Assembly: GCA_920105625.2 (NCBI GenBank)
Contig: CAKKTE020000197.1
Span: forward strand, 302,195-366,194
Direction of reading: 5' to 3'
Source: Clusia tigrina
Lineage: Eukaryota; Arthropoda; Insecta; Diptera; Clusiidae
DNA: 64,000 bases
Made by a program: the position numbers and the translations under genes
Part shown: positions 34,933 to 47,025 of the stretch, one piece after another
How the letters are laid out: every line of letters begins with the position of its first letter
Position numbering within the stretch: position 1 is the stretch's first letter
The notes under the pieces: model-generated
What the model saw: only the letters and a program-made list of their open reading frames with translations
Told to the model about the DNA's origin: nothing
The model's database searches: none

Positions 34933-36216
34933 AGGGAGATACTGATTGTTTTTACAGTGAATCAAAAAAGTTTAGGCACGACGCCATTACAAAGTTTATA
35001 TGTTAATAACTTTTGTTCTCCTCAACTAATTTTTATAAGCTACATATAGGTACGATTTTTGAACATCTAATATTTGGTTTGACCTCCATTGGCTTGAATA
35101 ACTGCCTGTAAGCGTCTCCACATTCTTCCAACTAAGTTGCATGTCTCCCCTGGTGTTATATTTGCCCATTCTGTGCGTATGACGTCCTTAAGCGAATTCT
35201 TTGATGTTATGATGTGATGATTCTGTATTTTTTCCCAATAAGTGCCAAATGTGTTCAATCGGATTCATATCTGGCGACTGTGGAGAAGTTTTAAATTATT
35301 TGCATTGGTATATTAGCCATTCCTGTACAAGAAACGATGTATGTTTCGGGAAACATAAATAGTTTCCCATTCAACCCCAACTTCTCAACACTGGGAGCTA
35401 AATTTTCCTCTAAAATGTTCTTATGCAAGTGGTTGTCCATTTTTTCATCAATAAAGACGAGATTTCCGACTCCAGATGCAGCCATAGCATAACCGCCGCC
35501 GTGTTTCACTGTTTTGAGTACAGTATTTTCTTGCAGCTCTTTGTTTGGTTTTCGCCAAATTTTGTGCGCCATCTTAGCCAAATATTGCACTATATTGCTA
35601 AATTCCCGATCCGATCAATACTAATTTAAAACCTTTGACAATTAACTACCAATTTGACTAATTGACTACTGCGCAATTATTATGAGGAGAAAGTTCAAAG
35701 ATTACCGTTATTTTAGCAAAAACACGACCTAAACTTTTTTGATGTCCGTTTCTGGGCTTTTTTCCTTTTCTTTACATTTCGAAGTGTTATAATTGGGTCT
35801 GATTTCTACGTTCCTGTTCCTGATTGAATAATTCCCATTTTAAGATGTTTTTTTCTCAGCCTTCTTTGGCAAGAGTACGGCTTGGATATTTGGTAGGACA
35901 CCACCTTGAGCAATGGTATCTCCCGACAGCTGTTTATTCAACTCTTCGTCGTTGCGGATGGCCAGTTGCAAATGATTGGGAATGTGCATCAAAGAAGTTC
36001 GTCGAAATAGTCATTACTAGGTACTTTGATACACTTTGTCTTAAAAACGTTGACGGTGCCTAAACTTTTTTGATTCACTGTATATCTGCTAGCACCACCC
36101 CGCGGTGAACTCGTAGTCTGCAGATCGGGAACTTGTTGTAGAATTTGTTTTAGTTGTTTTGATTTAACGATGGGAGAGAATGCCACAATAGTCAGCTTTT
36201 CCGACACCGAATTTAT
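34933..36216 (-). CDS. CG1674: Synaptopodin-2-like gene, internal exon split by a Tc1-like element
   Basis: The host exon is 36081-36216 plus 34933-34954, interrupted by the element at 34955-36080. The acceptor is ACAATTACTAG|ATA and the donor is CTCCCT|GTGAGT. Counting the duplicated TA once, the exon is 156 nt (52 codons), phase 0 to phase 0, matching both neighbours. It encodes [18 protein letters not shown], then [17 protein letters not shown] before the insertion and a short NNQYLP end after it. With the element in place the frame reads 21 codons into the terminal repeat and beyond and then stops. Unless the element is spliced out, transcripts containing this exon are truncated. Confidence 0.8.
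34955..36080 (-). mobile_element. Tc1-like element inserted in a coding exon
   Basis: 1126 bp, flanked by TA (34953-54 and 36081-82), with perfect 25-bp terminal inverted repeats starting CAGTGAATCAAAAAAGTTTA. The minus strand encodes Tc1 transposase pieces: [20 protein letters not shown] and [16 protein letters not shown] around 35430-35570, then [19 protein letters not shown] near 35085-35140, the typical Tc1 C-terminus. The frame is broken, part of the catalytic core is missing, and the N-terminus is not clear, so it is non-autonomous. Confidence 0.9.
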
Positions 36217-36316
36217 CTAGTAATTGTACTTTTAAATTTGGATTTACTTGGTGTTGGTATTGGTTTGATTTTGGTTGTAAACGTTGTTGAGATTTTTTGT
36301 TTACTCATACACTCAC

Positions 36317-36550
36317 ATTTGTTTTCTGCCATATTTGTTTACTCAATTCAATTAGAAACTGCATTTTCCCAGGGTCATAACGATCACTAGGCTTAAAGCC
36401 CCTTTTCTTCTCCACAGCACAGTTCTCAACAGAACATGATATTTTCAGTGCTCCTCCTCCATCTCCATTATGATTTTCTTCACGCTCATAGCGCGAACTG
36501 CCACCATAGAAATTACTTTTTATGTCGTAAGAACTTCTGCTCTTGTACAT
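36317..36550 (-). CDS. CG1674: Synaptopodin-2-like gene, alternative first coding exon
   Basis: Starts with ATG at 36548-36550 (MYKSRSSYDIKSNFYGG) and ends at donor ACAAAT|GTGAGT, 78 codons, leaving in phase 0 and fitting the 36216 acceptor. There is no AG acceptor just upstream of the ATG (sequence AATAAAAATG), so I take it as a 5' exon with its own promoter nearby. The residues include GFKPSDRYDPGKMQFLIEL and a Cys-containing stretch SCSVENCAVEKK. From this start the joined exons give 744 or 764 residues depending on the 3' end. Confidence 0.7.
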
Positions 36551-37150
36551 TTTTATTTCAATAATATTTAAATCATATTCAATATCAAATACTTGCTTGC
36601 ATCTTTGTATAGAGGAGTACGTACTACCAAATTCGTACTGGGACCATTTGCCAGAGTGTGAGTGACTGTGGGGATGTGTGTTTGGCCTAAAAATATGTGC
36701 AGGTGGCTTTCAACTCGTATGAATACTCACACCTCTTTTTATTTAAATATATTATATATGTACATATTTGTATAAATATATCTCGATTGCTTCCTCGCTA
36801 GCCAACATGCTGTATAAACTAAATAAAATTCACGAAAGAAGATGTATCATGAACAAATGTACACTCACTAGCAGCGCATTTCGTGGTGTGTGTGTAAAAG
36901 TTGGCACACTTTTTCATTTGTTTACTCAGCGTTGCCAGATTGGAGGTTTTCTATTCATTTGAAAAAGATCGAAGATATGAAGAAGCAAAATGAAAATTTT
37001 GGAATGACGCTGAAAAACAAAATTTGCGTATAGCTTAATATGAAACATTAAATTTCCAATCTTTATTCAACAAACAATCTCAAATATGAATGTAGATTTT
37101 ACAAGAAATTTGCTTTCTTAGCACTTATTCCTGCTTCTGCTTTGATTGAT
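36551..37150. other. 5' flank of the alternative first exon
   Basis: Should hold the 5' UTR and promoter of the 36550 start on the minus strand. I see no unambiguous TATA box or initiator. The rest is AT-rich without recognisable elements. Confidence 0.35.
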
Positions 37151-37159
37151 ATATAATTT

Positions 37160-38780
37160 ATATTTTGCAATATGGAATGCAAACGGACTATCGCGCCATG
37201 AACTAGAACTCGAAAACTTTCTTAATAAATAACTCAATAGATGTGATATTAATCTCAGAAGTACAAGCTACAGACAAAACATATGTTAACTTCCCTAACT
37301 TTGACATCCATTACACAAAACATCCTGACAACAAAGCTCACGGATGACGGCGATCATTATAAAAAAAAAAATGAAATACATTGAACTTGACGCATATAAA
37401 AAAGAAAACCTTCAAGCAACCGCAATAGCACTAAAAAAAGAAGAAAGCTACTGTTTGAGACTGTGGCACATCTCTAGGCTAATGTGGCCGGAGCTGGCTT
37501 AATAGCAGGAAATCTAGAGACTTGCTTGCCCTGTCGAGGAAGGATATCTCTAAGGTCGTGGCTTGTATAACTGGTCATTGGCTATTCGCCATGCATGCTC
37601 TGAGGCTGGGATTATTCTCTCATGAATACTGCAGAAGCTGTGGGGATGAGGAGGAAGAGACTGTGGAACTTTTCTTCTGTAGGTGCCCCACTCTGGCTAG
37701 AATCAGAGAGGGCTCTTTTAGCAAATACCCTTTTAATTCTCTTACAGAAGTGTCTGGAGCGAAGGTCAAACAAATCCTGATCTTTATTAGGGCTTCGAAA
37801 TAGTTTGACGAGGAAATCAGAGGTGCGCTGTTACGCGATGGTACGCACAATGGACCAATGGTGGTCTGAGTTAGTTGGTCTGATACCACGATAACTTAAC
37901 CTTACCTCTGCTGTCTATTGTCAACCAATATATACCAACCCAAAAGAACAATATCTAGACTATTTAAAAACACCTGGGGAATCGCTATTTATCCGGAGCC
38001 AAGAAAAAGCTAAAAATGTTTTATGGGCTCAACGCAAAAGGACGCAAGTTACTTAAATCTATATGATATAATAATGGTCGATACATTAGCTCAGGTGAAC
38101 TAACATACTGGCCAACAGATACTAAAAAAAAAGAGATTTAATAGACTTCTGCATCACAAAAAATTTTCATCATAAAGAGCTGACTATTTAATCATGTCTG
38201 AATTGAATCCTCAGACCATTCCCAAATCCTAATGACATTACTAGGACCAATGGAGGCAAGATTTTCTCAGGCCTTTATAACAATAAAACTGACTGGAAAT
38301 ATTTTCGTCTAGTACTGGAAAATAAAACCAAAAAATAGATATACGATTAACAACAAAAAATTAAATCTTCAATGATATCGTTATCGAAGCAATCACAGCC
38401 TCAAAACCAAAGCTAACGTGAACAAATACGGATACTACACCAGCATTCATTAAGGAAAAAATTAAATGGAAAAGGAAGCTCCCAAAAACATGCCAAATCA
38501 CTAGGAATCCAGAAGATAAATCCAAACTAAACAAGGCAACAAATGAATTGAAAATATTACTTAAGAAAAACAGCGAAAAGAACTTGGGAACGACCATATC
38601 ATCAAATTACTCTCTTTGGAAGGCTACGAAAAAGCTCACTGGTGCACAAACCTCCAATCAAAACACAAACCGGTACATGGGCGAAAACAAGTAAAGACAA
38701 AGCCAATACTGGCCAAGCAATTCCTTGAAATATTCACAAGCGAAATGGACAAAAATCGCAATTCTCCTGAGCGCTAGAAG
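37160..38780 (+). mobile_element. Jockey-clade LINE remnant, interrupted
   Basis: Endonuclease start near 37170-37350 in shifting frames (ECKRTIA, VILISEVQATDKTYVNFPN, DIHYTKHPDNKAH), then continuation at 37915 with LSIVNQYIPTQKNN, the ANYLSGAKKK-type region and GRKLLKSI, and later KPILAKQFLEIFTSEMDKN near 38700-38755. The two parts are separated by 37445-37905, a different LINE fragment. Many stops are present; it is dead. Confidence 0.6.
37445..37905 (+). mobile_element. LOA/R1-type LINE 3' fragment nested in the jockey remnant
   Basis: Plus frame with KVVACITGHWLFAMHALRLG, then YCRSCGDEEEETVELFFCRC, then VKQILIFIRASK. This is the TGH...C-x2-C...H/F...C finger and C-terminal helix of RNase-H LINEs, similar to the end of the element at 38790-42475. 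It is followed by a tail with AACTTAACCTTACC. The jockey frame resumes right after it, so it inserted into an existing jockey copy. Confidence 0.65.
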
Positions 38781-38789
38781 TCAGCCTTT

Positions 38790-41700
38790 CAAAGCTCTAC
38801 CTCCCATTAGGGAATTCCCAGGAGGTTTTCCCTCCATTCGCGACAGCGGATGGCACCAGGGCCATGTGAAGCTGATCAAAAGTAAGTAGACCTCTATAGA
38901 ATTGTGATCTCCAGGATCGGCGAGGCATGGGCAGGCGTAAGGCTCGAAGTCGTACCTAGGGAGCTGATCCCTAATAGACCTAGAGCGCGTGCATGGATCC
39001 CAGCCTAACCATCTGACCCTGAGGCTATCCTGGAGATATTTGAATTGAGCAACCAGCAGCTCGCGACTAGAAATTGGAAGGTTACCAAAATTGAGGAACT
39101 AATTGGGGATTTCAGGGCGGTAACCCTTGTGGTGAACGCTGAATCTCTGGTGACTCTGGCCGAATCTAATTGGGTCGTGGGCTATGGCTTCTCATCTACG
39201 AGGTCTATAGAAGAATGGGCAACCGTCTGACATGGATCAAGTGGGAGCGAACCCTATAGGGGTAACTCCTGATCCTCCTTCTGCTGTGGACTCAGTCATG
39301 CACCCGAAACGCAGTGACTCTGTGTCAAATGTGGGGGTTTGGAGAGTCTCCTGGGGAGACCCACGCTCAGTGAGGAGGATGTCCTTCTGGAATCAGACAC
39401 GGAGGAGTATGATGCGGCCGTGTGGTGGAGGTGACTAGCGCTACTAGTAGCAGAGATGTTACGAATAGTGCAGATTATCCTCCATCACTCGAAGGCTGCG
39501 TCTGCCAGCCTTCAGCTCCGTCTTGAAAAAAGCGAAGTAGACCTTGTCCTGATCCCAGAACTCTGGACATTCGTGGACTTGGTCTGTGGTCTCAGGACTG
39601 ATAATTACAGCTTTCTGTATACCGTAAGTGTAGGAATACTCAGGTCTTGTATTCTCATATAGAAAAATATTAGCTCTTTTATTCTCCCCATTTACAGCAA
39701 CAAAGATTTGACGGCCGTCTGCCCTGAAACTGGCAGGAGACGATACTTGCTGGTCTCGGCTTTTATGGCGCATGACCATGATATCCTTCCTGAAGCCACC
39801 CTACAGAAGCTTGTTGTGGAGGCAAAGGCTCCACGGGTGGCTGCAATCATTGGATGCGATGCCAATCAGCACCACGACAGTTGAGGAAGCACGGATGTCA
39901 ACGCACGCGGTCAGTCATTATATTTAAGAAGGGGCCAGAACCCGCTTCCATTACTGCTAACAGGCAAGAAGTCCTTGAATCAATTTTTGATCGGATTTTA
40001 AATTGGAGAGTTCTAGAAGAGCACTCCTTTTTGGATCATAGTAGCAGTAGACTCAGGGAGAAACAAAAACCCTCGTGGTAGGAGACTTTTTAACAACGCA
40101 AAGAAGTCTAGAGATAATGCAGACTGGGATTTATACAAAGGAGGAAAGGAAAGAAAATCCTATCAACTGCTCCAATGGTACCTGGTTACCTGACTTGGTT
40201 ACTTCAAATAGTAATGAGACTCTAGAGTTTCTTTTAGAGACCCACTTCCCTGGTTGCTTGAGCATCGTTCCGCGGAGAACGAAGCCCAGCGTGCATGTAG
40301 TCGAAGCCCAAATTGCAATGGCCTATCCATATCTTCCAACCATATAAAGCATTTGTCCCAGATGATAGCTCCAATTGAGATTCAGCAGTCAGATAATCTT
40401 ATCGAGTGGTTGCTCAAAATCTACTATAGTTTTCTTGAATTAGCAAATATTCCAGACTCATGGAAAGCATATGAGGGTAATTTTTATAGCCAAGGCCGGC
40501 AAAAGCTCGCACACAGCTCCAGGGGACCTAAGACCCATTAGTCTGTCCTCCTTTTGTCTGAAAGGGTTGTTAGACATTCATCTGAGGCTCACTATAGACA
40601 GACAGAAGCAGTCAGCCTCTCAGCATGTCTACTTCAAGGGTAAATCGGTCAGACCGCTGTACACTCGTTAATCTCTAGTATTGAGTACTCCCTGCACAAC
40701 AAGCAGTTCTCCCTAGTTGCTTTCTTGGACATTCAGGGAGCTTTTAACAACATCAAATCAGACGCAATAATCGGTGCGATGCGAGACTTGGAGGTGGAAC
40801 CCGCCATTAGCAAGTGGAAAATTAGCTTAGTAGCAGGATAATAAATTCACGGCTGGGGACGTCGTCGGCCAAGAAGTCCGTGTGCAGAGGCAAAATACAT
40901 ATCTACTTTGAGAGACTTGATGCAACAGATGTTGAACATTCTCTTTAAATGGACCACAGACTTGGGTTGGGGGTTAATCCGACCAAGACTAGGAAGTATA
41001 AAATTCCTCAATTTATCGCTCCAAAACTAATGGGTATTAATCTTGTCGAGGAGCTAAATATCTGGGAGTGATCCTATATAATGTGAGTGCGCTATATAAG
41101 TGAGCGCATTAGGCAGACTCAGGTAGCTCTGTATCCTTGCAAAAGAGTTGTAGGTAAAAAATGGGGGTTACAGCCTAAGGTAGCCTATTGGGTATTGAGT
41201 TGTGGTACGACCAGACTTTGTTTATGGGGTGGTTGCTAGGTGGACAGTTCTAAGTAAGTCCACATACAACAGGCTGGTAACAAAAGTACAAAGATCGGCA
41301 CAGGTATTCATAAGTAGTGCCATTAGAACGACTCCAACGGCAGCTTTGGACGTTATGCTCAATCTGCTGCCTGTAAGACTTTTTGGCGAAAAATGGCTGC
41401 AAACTCAGCTATAAGGCTGAAAGCTACGCATCATTCGTTTGTCTATCTTAAGAAGTTTCGAGGGTATTCCTGACTCTTTCTATTGCATCACACCAATTTA
41501 TGCCTTCAATGCCATGTGCAGGATCTCCATTCCCGCCAGGGACGAATGGAAGGATGCCATCCCCCTCATGCATTAAAGGGATTCGGATCTACATAGATGG
41601 ATTCAAGTTTCGGAGTAGGGTGGAACGTGGTGTATTCTCAGATGATTTGGACATTAACATGTCCTTTAGGATGCCCGACCACTGCAGTGTTTTTCAGGCA

Positions 41701-42475
41701 AAGGTAGCGGCTATAGAGGCAGCACTGTCTTGGCTAAAGAAGAAGAAAATATCTGGACATGATATTTGCATTCTATCCGACAGCCAAGCAGCTTTGCGCT
41801 TCCTGGATTCGGCTATTATCACCTCAAAAGCCGTCAAGAGCTACCGCAAATCTTTAGACGAGATAGCTAAGCAGACCCATCTGCATCAGTGCTTGACTCC
41901 CGGCCATAGGGACATTCCAGGGAACTGTAAAGCGGATGAACTTACCCGTGAGGGTACCATCATACCGATTGAACCAGATAGGTCTATTTCGGTATTCCTA
42001 TTGCTATATGTAAGCTCTTAATAAATACAATATCCTTAGGGACAGCGGGCAGGCGCTGGTCTGAATTTTCAGGATGTAAAATAGCTAGATAAACCTGGCC
42101 AGAGATAAATGTCAAGCGCCCAAAGGACAGTGTCTCTAAATAGACATAGGTTCCGTAATAAATGTCCCAACAGGACGCTGGACCCTGGGAACTCACGGGA
42201 GTTGGCTGGGGATTGCCTCTAACGACTTATAGGAGGAAGAGTCCACTATACACCTGTTATGTACGTGTCCGGCGTTGTCCAGAAGGAGGCGCATTTTCCT
42301 GGGCGACCACTTTCTGGACTCTTTGGGAGATATTTCAAATAAAAAGATAAGCTCCATCAACTGTTTCATTAAGAGCTCCACATGGCTGGACCTTTGAAAG
42401 GGATGGGACATGTTTGTCTCATGCGGTATCACAAGGGGTCAATGACGGCGTAAGTGCGCCCTTCGATTGTGTTAT
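38790..42475 (+). mobile_element. LOA-clade LINE, nearly full-length but broken
   Basis: Order of parts: gag-like frame near 39030-39230 (TRNWKVTKIEELIGDFRAVT); endonuclease start near 39456 (LRIVQIILHHSKAASASLQL); reverse transcriptase (GDLRPISLSSF near 40525, LVAFLDIQGAFNNIKSDAII near 40710-40775); then an RNase H domain at about 41580-41970 with the acidic residues in IDGFKFR, FQAKVAAIEAAL and CILSDSQAALRF and the end TPGHRDIPGNCKADELTREG. A C-terminal finger remnant follows to about 42400. The RNase H plus the ILHHSKAASA start point to the LOA clade. Multiple frameshifts and deletions, including loss of the YADD region, make it inactive. Confidence 0.75.
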
Positions 42476-42719
42476 GATTTTGTTATTTATTTCAATTCTG
42501 CTCGAATCTTTTTTGGCGACCCATTTTATATAGAGCTGACGAGACCGGGATTACGGCGCCGCAATTTTCAATATTTCTTTCGTTTTGGCTGTTTGTTGCG
42601 GTTTTTTTATTATTGTTTAACATCGCCGTGTTTACCAAAACCGTAGCAAAGAGAAAAAAGTCAGAGGGAGAGGAAAGCCGCAGCAAGAGCTATAGCGAAT
42701 ACTCGAACTCCATCGGTCT

Positions 42720-43408
42720 GTGAAGCTGCTTGAGGACCGTGTTATGCAGAAAATGAGTGAGTTGGCCGGTGAGTTGTCTAATATCAAGAGAGATTTTAGG
42801 CAAATTGAGTCTAGAGTGTCGGCAATTGAGCGATCCATCACGGAGGTTGAAACACTGAAGTCAAATGTGCACTCTCTGCAATCCCAAGTGGAAAATTTGA
42901 AGGTGATGCTGTCTCAACGGATATATTAATTAATGGAATACCTGAGACCGAGAGTGAGAGATTGGGTGATACATTTAATAAAATCTGTCAATCGGTCAAA
43001 TGTGACTCGCCGCGGGTTCGGGAAGTATTCCGTCTGCGCTCGAACCGTAGCCAATCTCAAAATGGGGCTGCGGCGGTTTTGGTGAGACTGCAAACGGCAC
43101 AACAAAGGAGTAATCTGTTTCGGGCTATTGCTGCGTTCTGCAAGGAGAAGAAGAGATCCATCTTACTCTCTGATATCGGTGTCGACGGACAAACTCCCGT
43201 ATTTGTACATGAGAGCCTAACTAAGAACAATCGGGTAATTATGCAGTATGCATCGAGGCTTAGGCGGCAGCGGCTGTTGACTTCTGCATTCTCCATGCGA
43301 GGCATGGTATATGTTCGAGTGAACCGAGATTCTGAAGCGAAACTGGTTACAAGCAAAGAGGCCGTGGATTCGCTCGTTGGCGCATCAGCAGCTACTAAAT
43401 TACAATAA
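42720..43408 (+). pseudogene. CR1-like LINE, ORF1 (frameshifted)
   Basis: A coiled coil at 42720-42928 (LLEDRVMQKMSELAGELSNI and the heptads after it) ends in a stop. The reading continues in another frame at about 42925 with the RNA-binding-like part (GIPETESERLGDTF, then VREVFRLRSNRSQSQNG, then VRLQTAQQRSNLFRAI) to 43408. This coiled coil plus RRM/CTD layout is typical of ORF1 proteins of CR1/I/jockey-group LINEs, which bind the element RNA. One frameshift separates the halves. ORF2 follows after about 160 bases. Confidence 0.65.
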
Positions 43409-43564
43409 TGTTGTCTTTTCCGTCATTCCTTATGTTTATTTCAAACTTAGCTATAAGTTTTCTTCTTTTTATTACTTTATTCTTTTATATATTTTTAACT
43501 CTTTACTTTTCATATAGATATATCTATTCTTCCACTACTTTCTATACATTTCATTTGCTTTCTG

Positions 43565-46379
43565 TTGTTGTGGCTGCTGCTTATTACTATTTCGGGCTTT
43601 GAGTTCTGTGGTGGTGCTAGTGGTAATCATAAGGTATTGGTTGATGTATTGTGCAAACAGCATTGTGGCTTAAAAATTGTACATTTTAATGCTAGAAGTC
43701 TTAACTCTTCCAAACTTGATTATGTGAGGTACATTTTTGCTGATTCCTCTGTTGATGTGATTTGTGTGTCTGAGACTTGGTTTGGGAATGGAGCTAGTGA
43801 CCTATATTTCAATATACCCACTTACAAGCTTTTTAGGAATGATAGAGTCGGCCGAAAAGGAGGTGGTGTTGCTATTTTTGTTAAAACTTTTCTAAATGTA
43901 AAAATCGTAAATAGGTCTGATGGCACCGCAGTTGAGTTCTTAAATCTGGAAATATCTGACAATAATTCTAAAGTCATGGTTTCATGTGTGTATAACCCTA
44001 ATAAATGTCACAGTGTTGAGCCGTTTTTCTCTGATTTGTCGTTGCGGGTAATTGACTATGACTACTATATTGTGTGTGGGGATTTTAATATAAATCTGCT
44101 CTCTGCTGATGCTGTTTCGGATAAAGTTCGTGACCTTATTAGTGCATCTGGCCTCTCTGTTGTGAACTCCATCATGCCTACTAGATTTGCAAATAATGCT
44201 GGTCCTAGCTTACTTGACCTCTTTATTATATCTGACATATCAATGGTATTTATCTTTGATCAGCTCACTTTTATTTCTGACTTGATATTCTGTACACTAA
44301 ATGTTAATATTGGTCGAAAAATGAATACTACCTCTATTTCATATCGTGATTATAAGTCCATTGACTTAACTTCTTTGTTTAGGGAGCTTTCCCTACCAAG
44401 ATGGGGCGACTGCTGGTTTTCTAGCGGCATTGATCAGAAGTTGAATGGTTTTGGGAGTCGGATCTGTGATGTTTTCAACACATATGTCCCGATTCGCACT
44501 ATTCAAGTAAAAAATAAAGCGTGTCCTTGGTTTGACGCGCTAGTGAAGCAGCATCTTAAGAAAAGGAACAGGTTGCATGTTAGATGGAGAAAATTTCCAA
44601 CCGATCAGAATTGGGATTTTTACAGGCTGCCTCGTAATGAGGCTGTAGCTGCTGTGAGGCTAGCAAAGACAAATTATTTCTCCTCTAAGCTTGATGCATC
44701 TCTTCCATCTAAGCAATTATGGAGGAATCTAAAACGGTTTGGTGTTCATGGCAAGGATAGTACTGATTGTTTAGTAGAACCGAATGAATTAAATAATCAT
44801 TTCCTGAATGGGTTTCCCCCTGAGAATTCTAGTGAGTATGAGCTGTCTGTGGTTGATGGACTTGTCTGTCAAAGTTCATTTGAGTTTCATGCAGTTGGTG
44901 AGTGTGATGTACACAGAGGGATTATGCGGATAAAATCTAACGCTGTAGGTCCTGATGGAGTCTTTATTAGGTTTATAAAATTAATTATTCCGTTTGGCTT
45001 GAGTCCATTAACTCACATTATAAATCAAATTATGGAAATTAGCGACTGTTGTGCCGGTTGCAAAAAAGGCATCTGCCGCTGCTCCTAGTGATTTTCGGCC
45101 CATTAGTTTGCTCTCATGCCTTTCTAAGGTGTGTGAGTCGCTTATGGCTGATCAGATATCTCGACATCTGAATGAGTTTAAGCTGCTGTCACCACTACAG
45201 TCTGGTTTTCGTAAGGGTCATAGCTGTTCGACTGCTATGCTGAAAGTTGTTGAGGATATTCGAATTTCATTTGATGATGACCAAGTTAATCTACTCTGTT
45301 TATTGGACTTTTCCAAGGCTTTCGATAGTGTCAACCATAGACTATTATGTTTTAAGTTAAAGACTTATTGTGGTTTTTCTGGCAATGCCTTGCTGCTTAT
45401 GACGAGCTATTTGAGTGGTAGATCTCAGCGAGTGAAGATTGGTGATATCTTCTCTGATTGTAGGCCAGTTTTTTCTGGGGTCCCACAGGGTTCATTTCTT
45501 GGACCACTGCTTTTCAGTATGTTCATCAATGACATTTTTTCACTTGACTGTAATGGAGTGATGCATGCTTATGCCGATGACATTCAGTTATATCTGTCAC
45601 GCAGGGTAGGCCTTATGGATGATCTGGTTTGTAGACTTAATGAGGACCTTGATATTCTTAGTGGTTGGGCTCGTAGCAATGATCTGTGTCTAAATCCGGC
45701 GAAATCTTTTGTTCTGCCTATTTACAAAGACAATATACTTTTTACTGAAATCCCTCCGATATTTATTGCTGGCCTTACACTTGTTAACAAGACTGTTGTG
45801 CTTGGGTTTCATTTGAACTCGTCATTGACTTGCTCGGATCATATCAACCATGTGGTTTGCAGAATGTATATGACTCTGCGCTGTTTGAGGCTGTCTGCTC
45901 GATTTACTCCCGCTGAAACCAGGCGCAGGTTGGTTGTGCAATTGCTTGTGCCTATTATTACCTACTCTGAGGTGGTGTATAGTGGTTTGGACTCTCGGTC
46001 TTTACGTAAGCTGCGAGTGGCATTCAATAATGCTACTCGTTATGGGTATGGCTTGCGCAAATTTGACCATATCTCATCTTGGAGTAAAATGGTTCTGGGT
46101 TGCGATATTGAGACCTATTTAAAGGCAAGAAATTGTATATTTATGCATAAATTAATATACTCTAAGGCTCCGCTATACCGTTATGACAAGTTGCGCTTCA
46201 GCCTGTCGAATCGTTGCAATAATCTCATTATACCGAGGTTTACGTTCCGAAACTCGGCTAGAATGTTTTTCGTTGGCACCACTAGGCTATGGAACTCTTT
46301 ACCTAATGATTTAAAAAATATTGTGAGTCACAACAACTTCAAGCATCTTATTTATCTTTATTTTCGTAGTAACTCCTGA
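43565..46379 (+). pseudogene. CR1-like LINE, ORF2 (endonuclease / reverse transcriptase) with one break
   Basis: The first 500 or so codons hold the APE-type endonuclease: LKIVHFNARSLNSSKLD, VICVSETWFGNG, VGRKGGGVAIFVK, YYIVCGDFNINLL. At about 45040-45055 the frame shifts, probably with loss of a few codons, as the expected WKLATVVPVAKK reads in the new frame. The reverse transcriptase follows: SDFRPISLLSCLSKVCESLM, LDFSKAFDSVNH, GVPQGSFLGPLLFSMFIND and the catalytic HAYADDIQLYL. The thumb and C-terminus then run to 46379 (FRNSARMFFVGTTRLWNSLP). The RT core is intact, which marks a rather young copy. Clade is inferred from motif style only. Confidence 0.85.
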
Positions 46380-46664
46380 CGCTTTATTTCTTCTCTTTTC
46401 CTTCCTTGTTCTACTACCCTCTTTCTTTTCTATTTTTTATATATTTTTCTTGTTTTTTTTATATTTGTTTGTTATTTTCTAAATAATTGTCAATAGTATT
46501 AATTTTAATTTTAATTTTAGCTTTAAGTTTTTAATTTAAGTTACAATTGTGGCTAAGTTAAATGTACAGCATAAGTTTTTAAAACTTATTGTATGATTAA
46601 ATAAATAAATTAAATTAAATATAAAATAGTCTAGAACCTTAACAAAACTTCCTTCGAGGTGCAG

Positions 46665-46735
46665 ATAATGTTCTAGAATATTTTCTAAACTTCATACGAG
46701 GTGTAGATAATGCTCTAGAATGTTCGCGAAGGAGT
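46665..46735. promoter_or_regulatory. Two heat-shock-element-like sites in a short repeat
   Basis: TTCTAGAATATTTTC near 46671-46685 and CTAGAATGTTCGCGAAGG near 46715-46732. The second fits GAAnnTTCnnGAA exactly. Each follows a copy of CGAGGTGYAGATAATG. They may be chance in AT-rich intron DNA; no gene start is evident nearby. Confidence 0.25.
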
Positions 46736-47025
46736 CTGGTATACGTCGACTGATTGTTTCGGCAGAGGCTCATCTAGCTCTCACAATTTTTATCTGCGCT
46801 TCCTGAGCCATTGCGTTATTATACGAATCTATCAAAACCGAACTATAAGAAAAAGGTGTGCCCACCTGACTAGAACTCCTTGATTTTTTTAATACAAGGA
46901 TATAAAAAATTCATGCTGCAGAAAGTGAATTTCCCGACCATAGTGCACAGCTAAGAAACACCGTTTGTAAAAGTGGTCATATATGTATATATGTGTATAT
47001 TGATATTTTGTATATACTTATTTAC

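Larger units (their letters stand above)
42600..46620 (+). mobile_element. CR1/L2-group LINE, near full length
   Basis: Spans ORF1, ORF2 and a ~240-base AT-rich 3' UTR ending in a TAAATAAATAAATTAAATTAAA-type tail (about 46598-46620). There is no RNase H domain. It lies in the intron between the 47026 and 36550 exons, antisense to the host gene. Confidence 0.75.
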
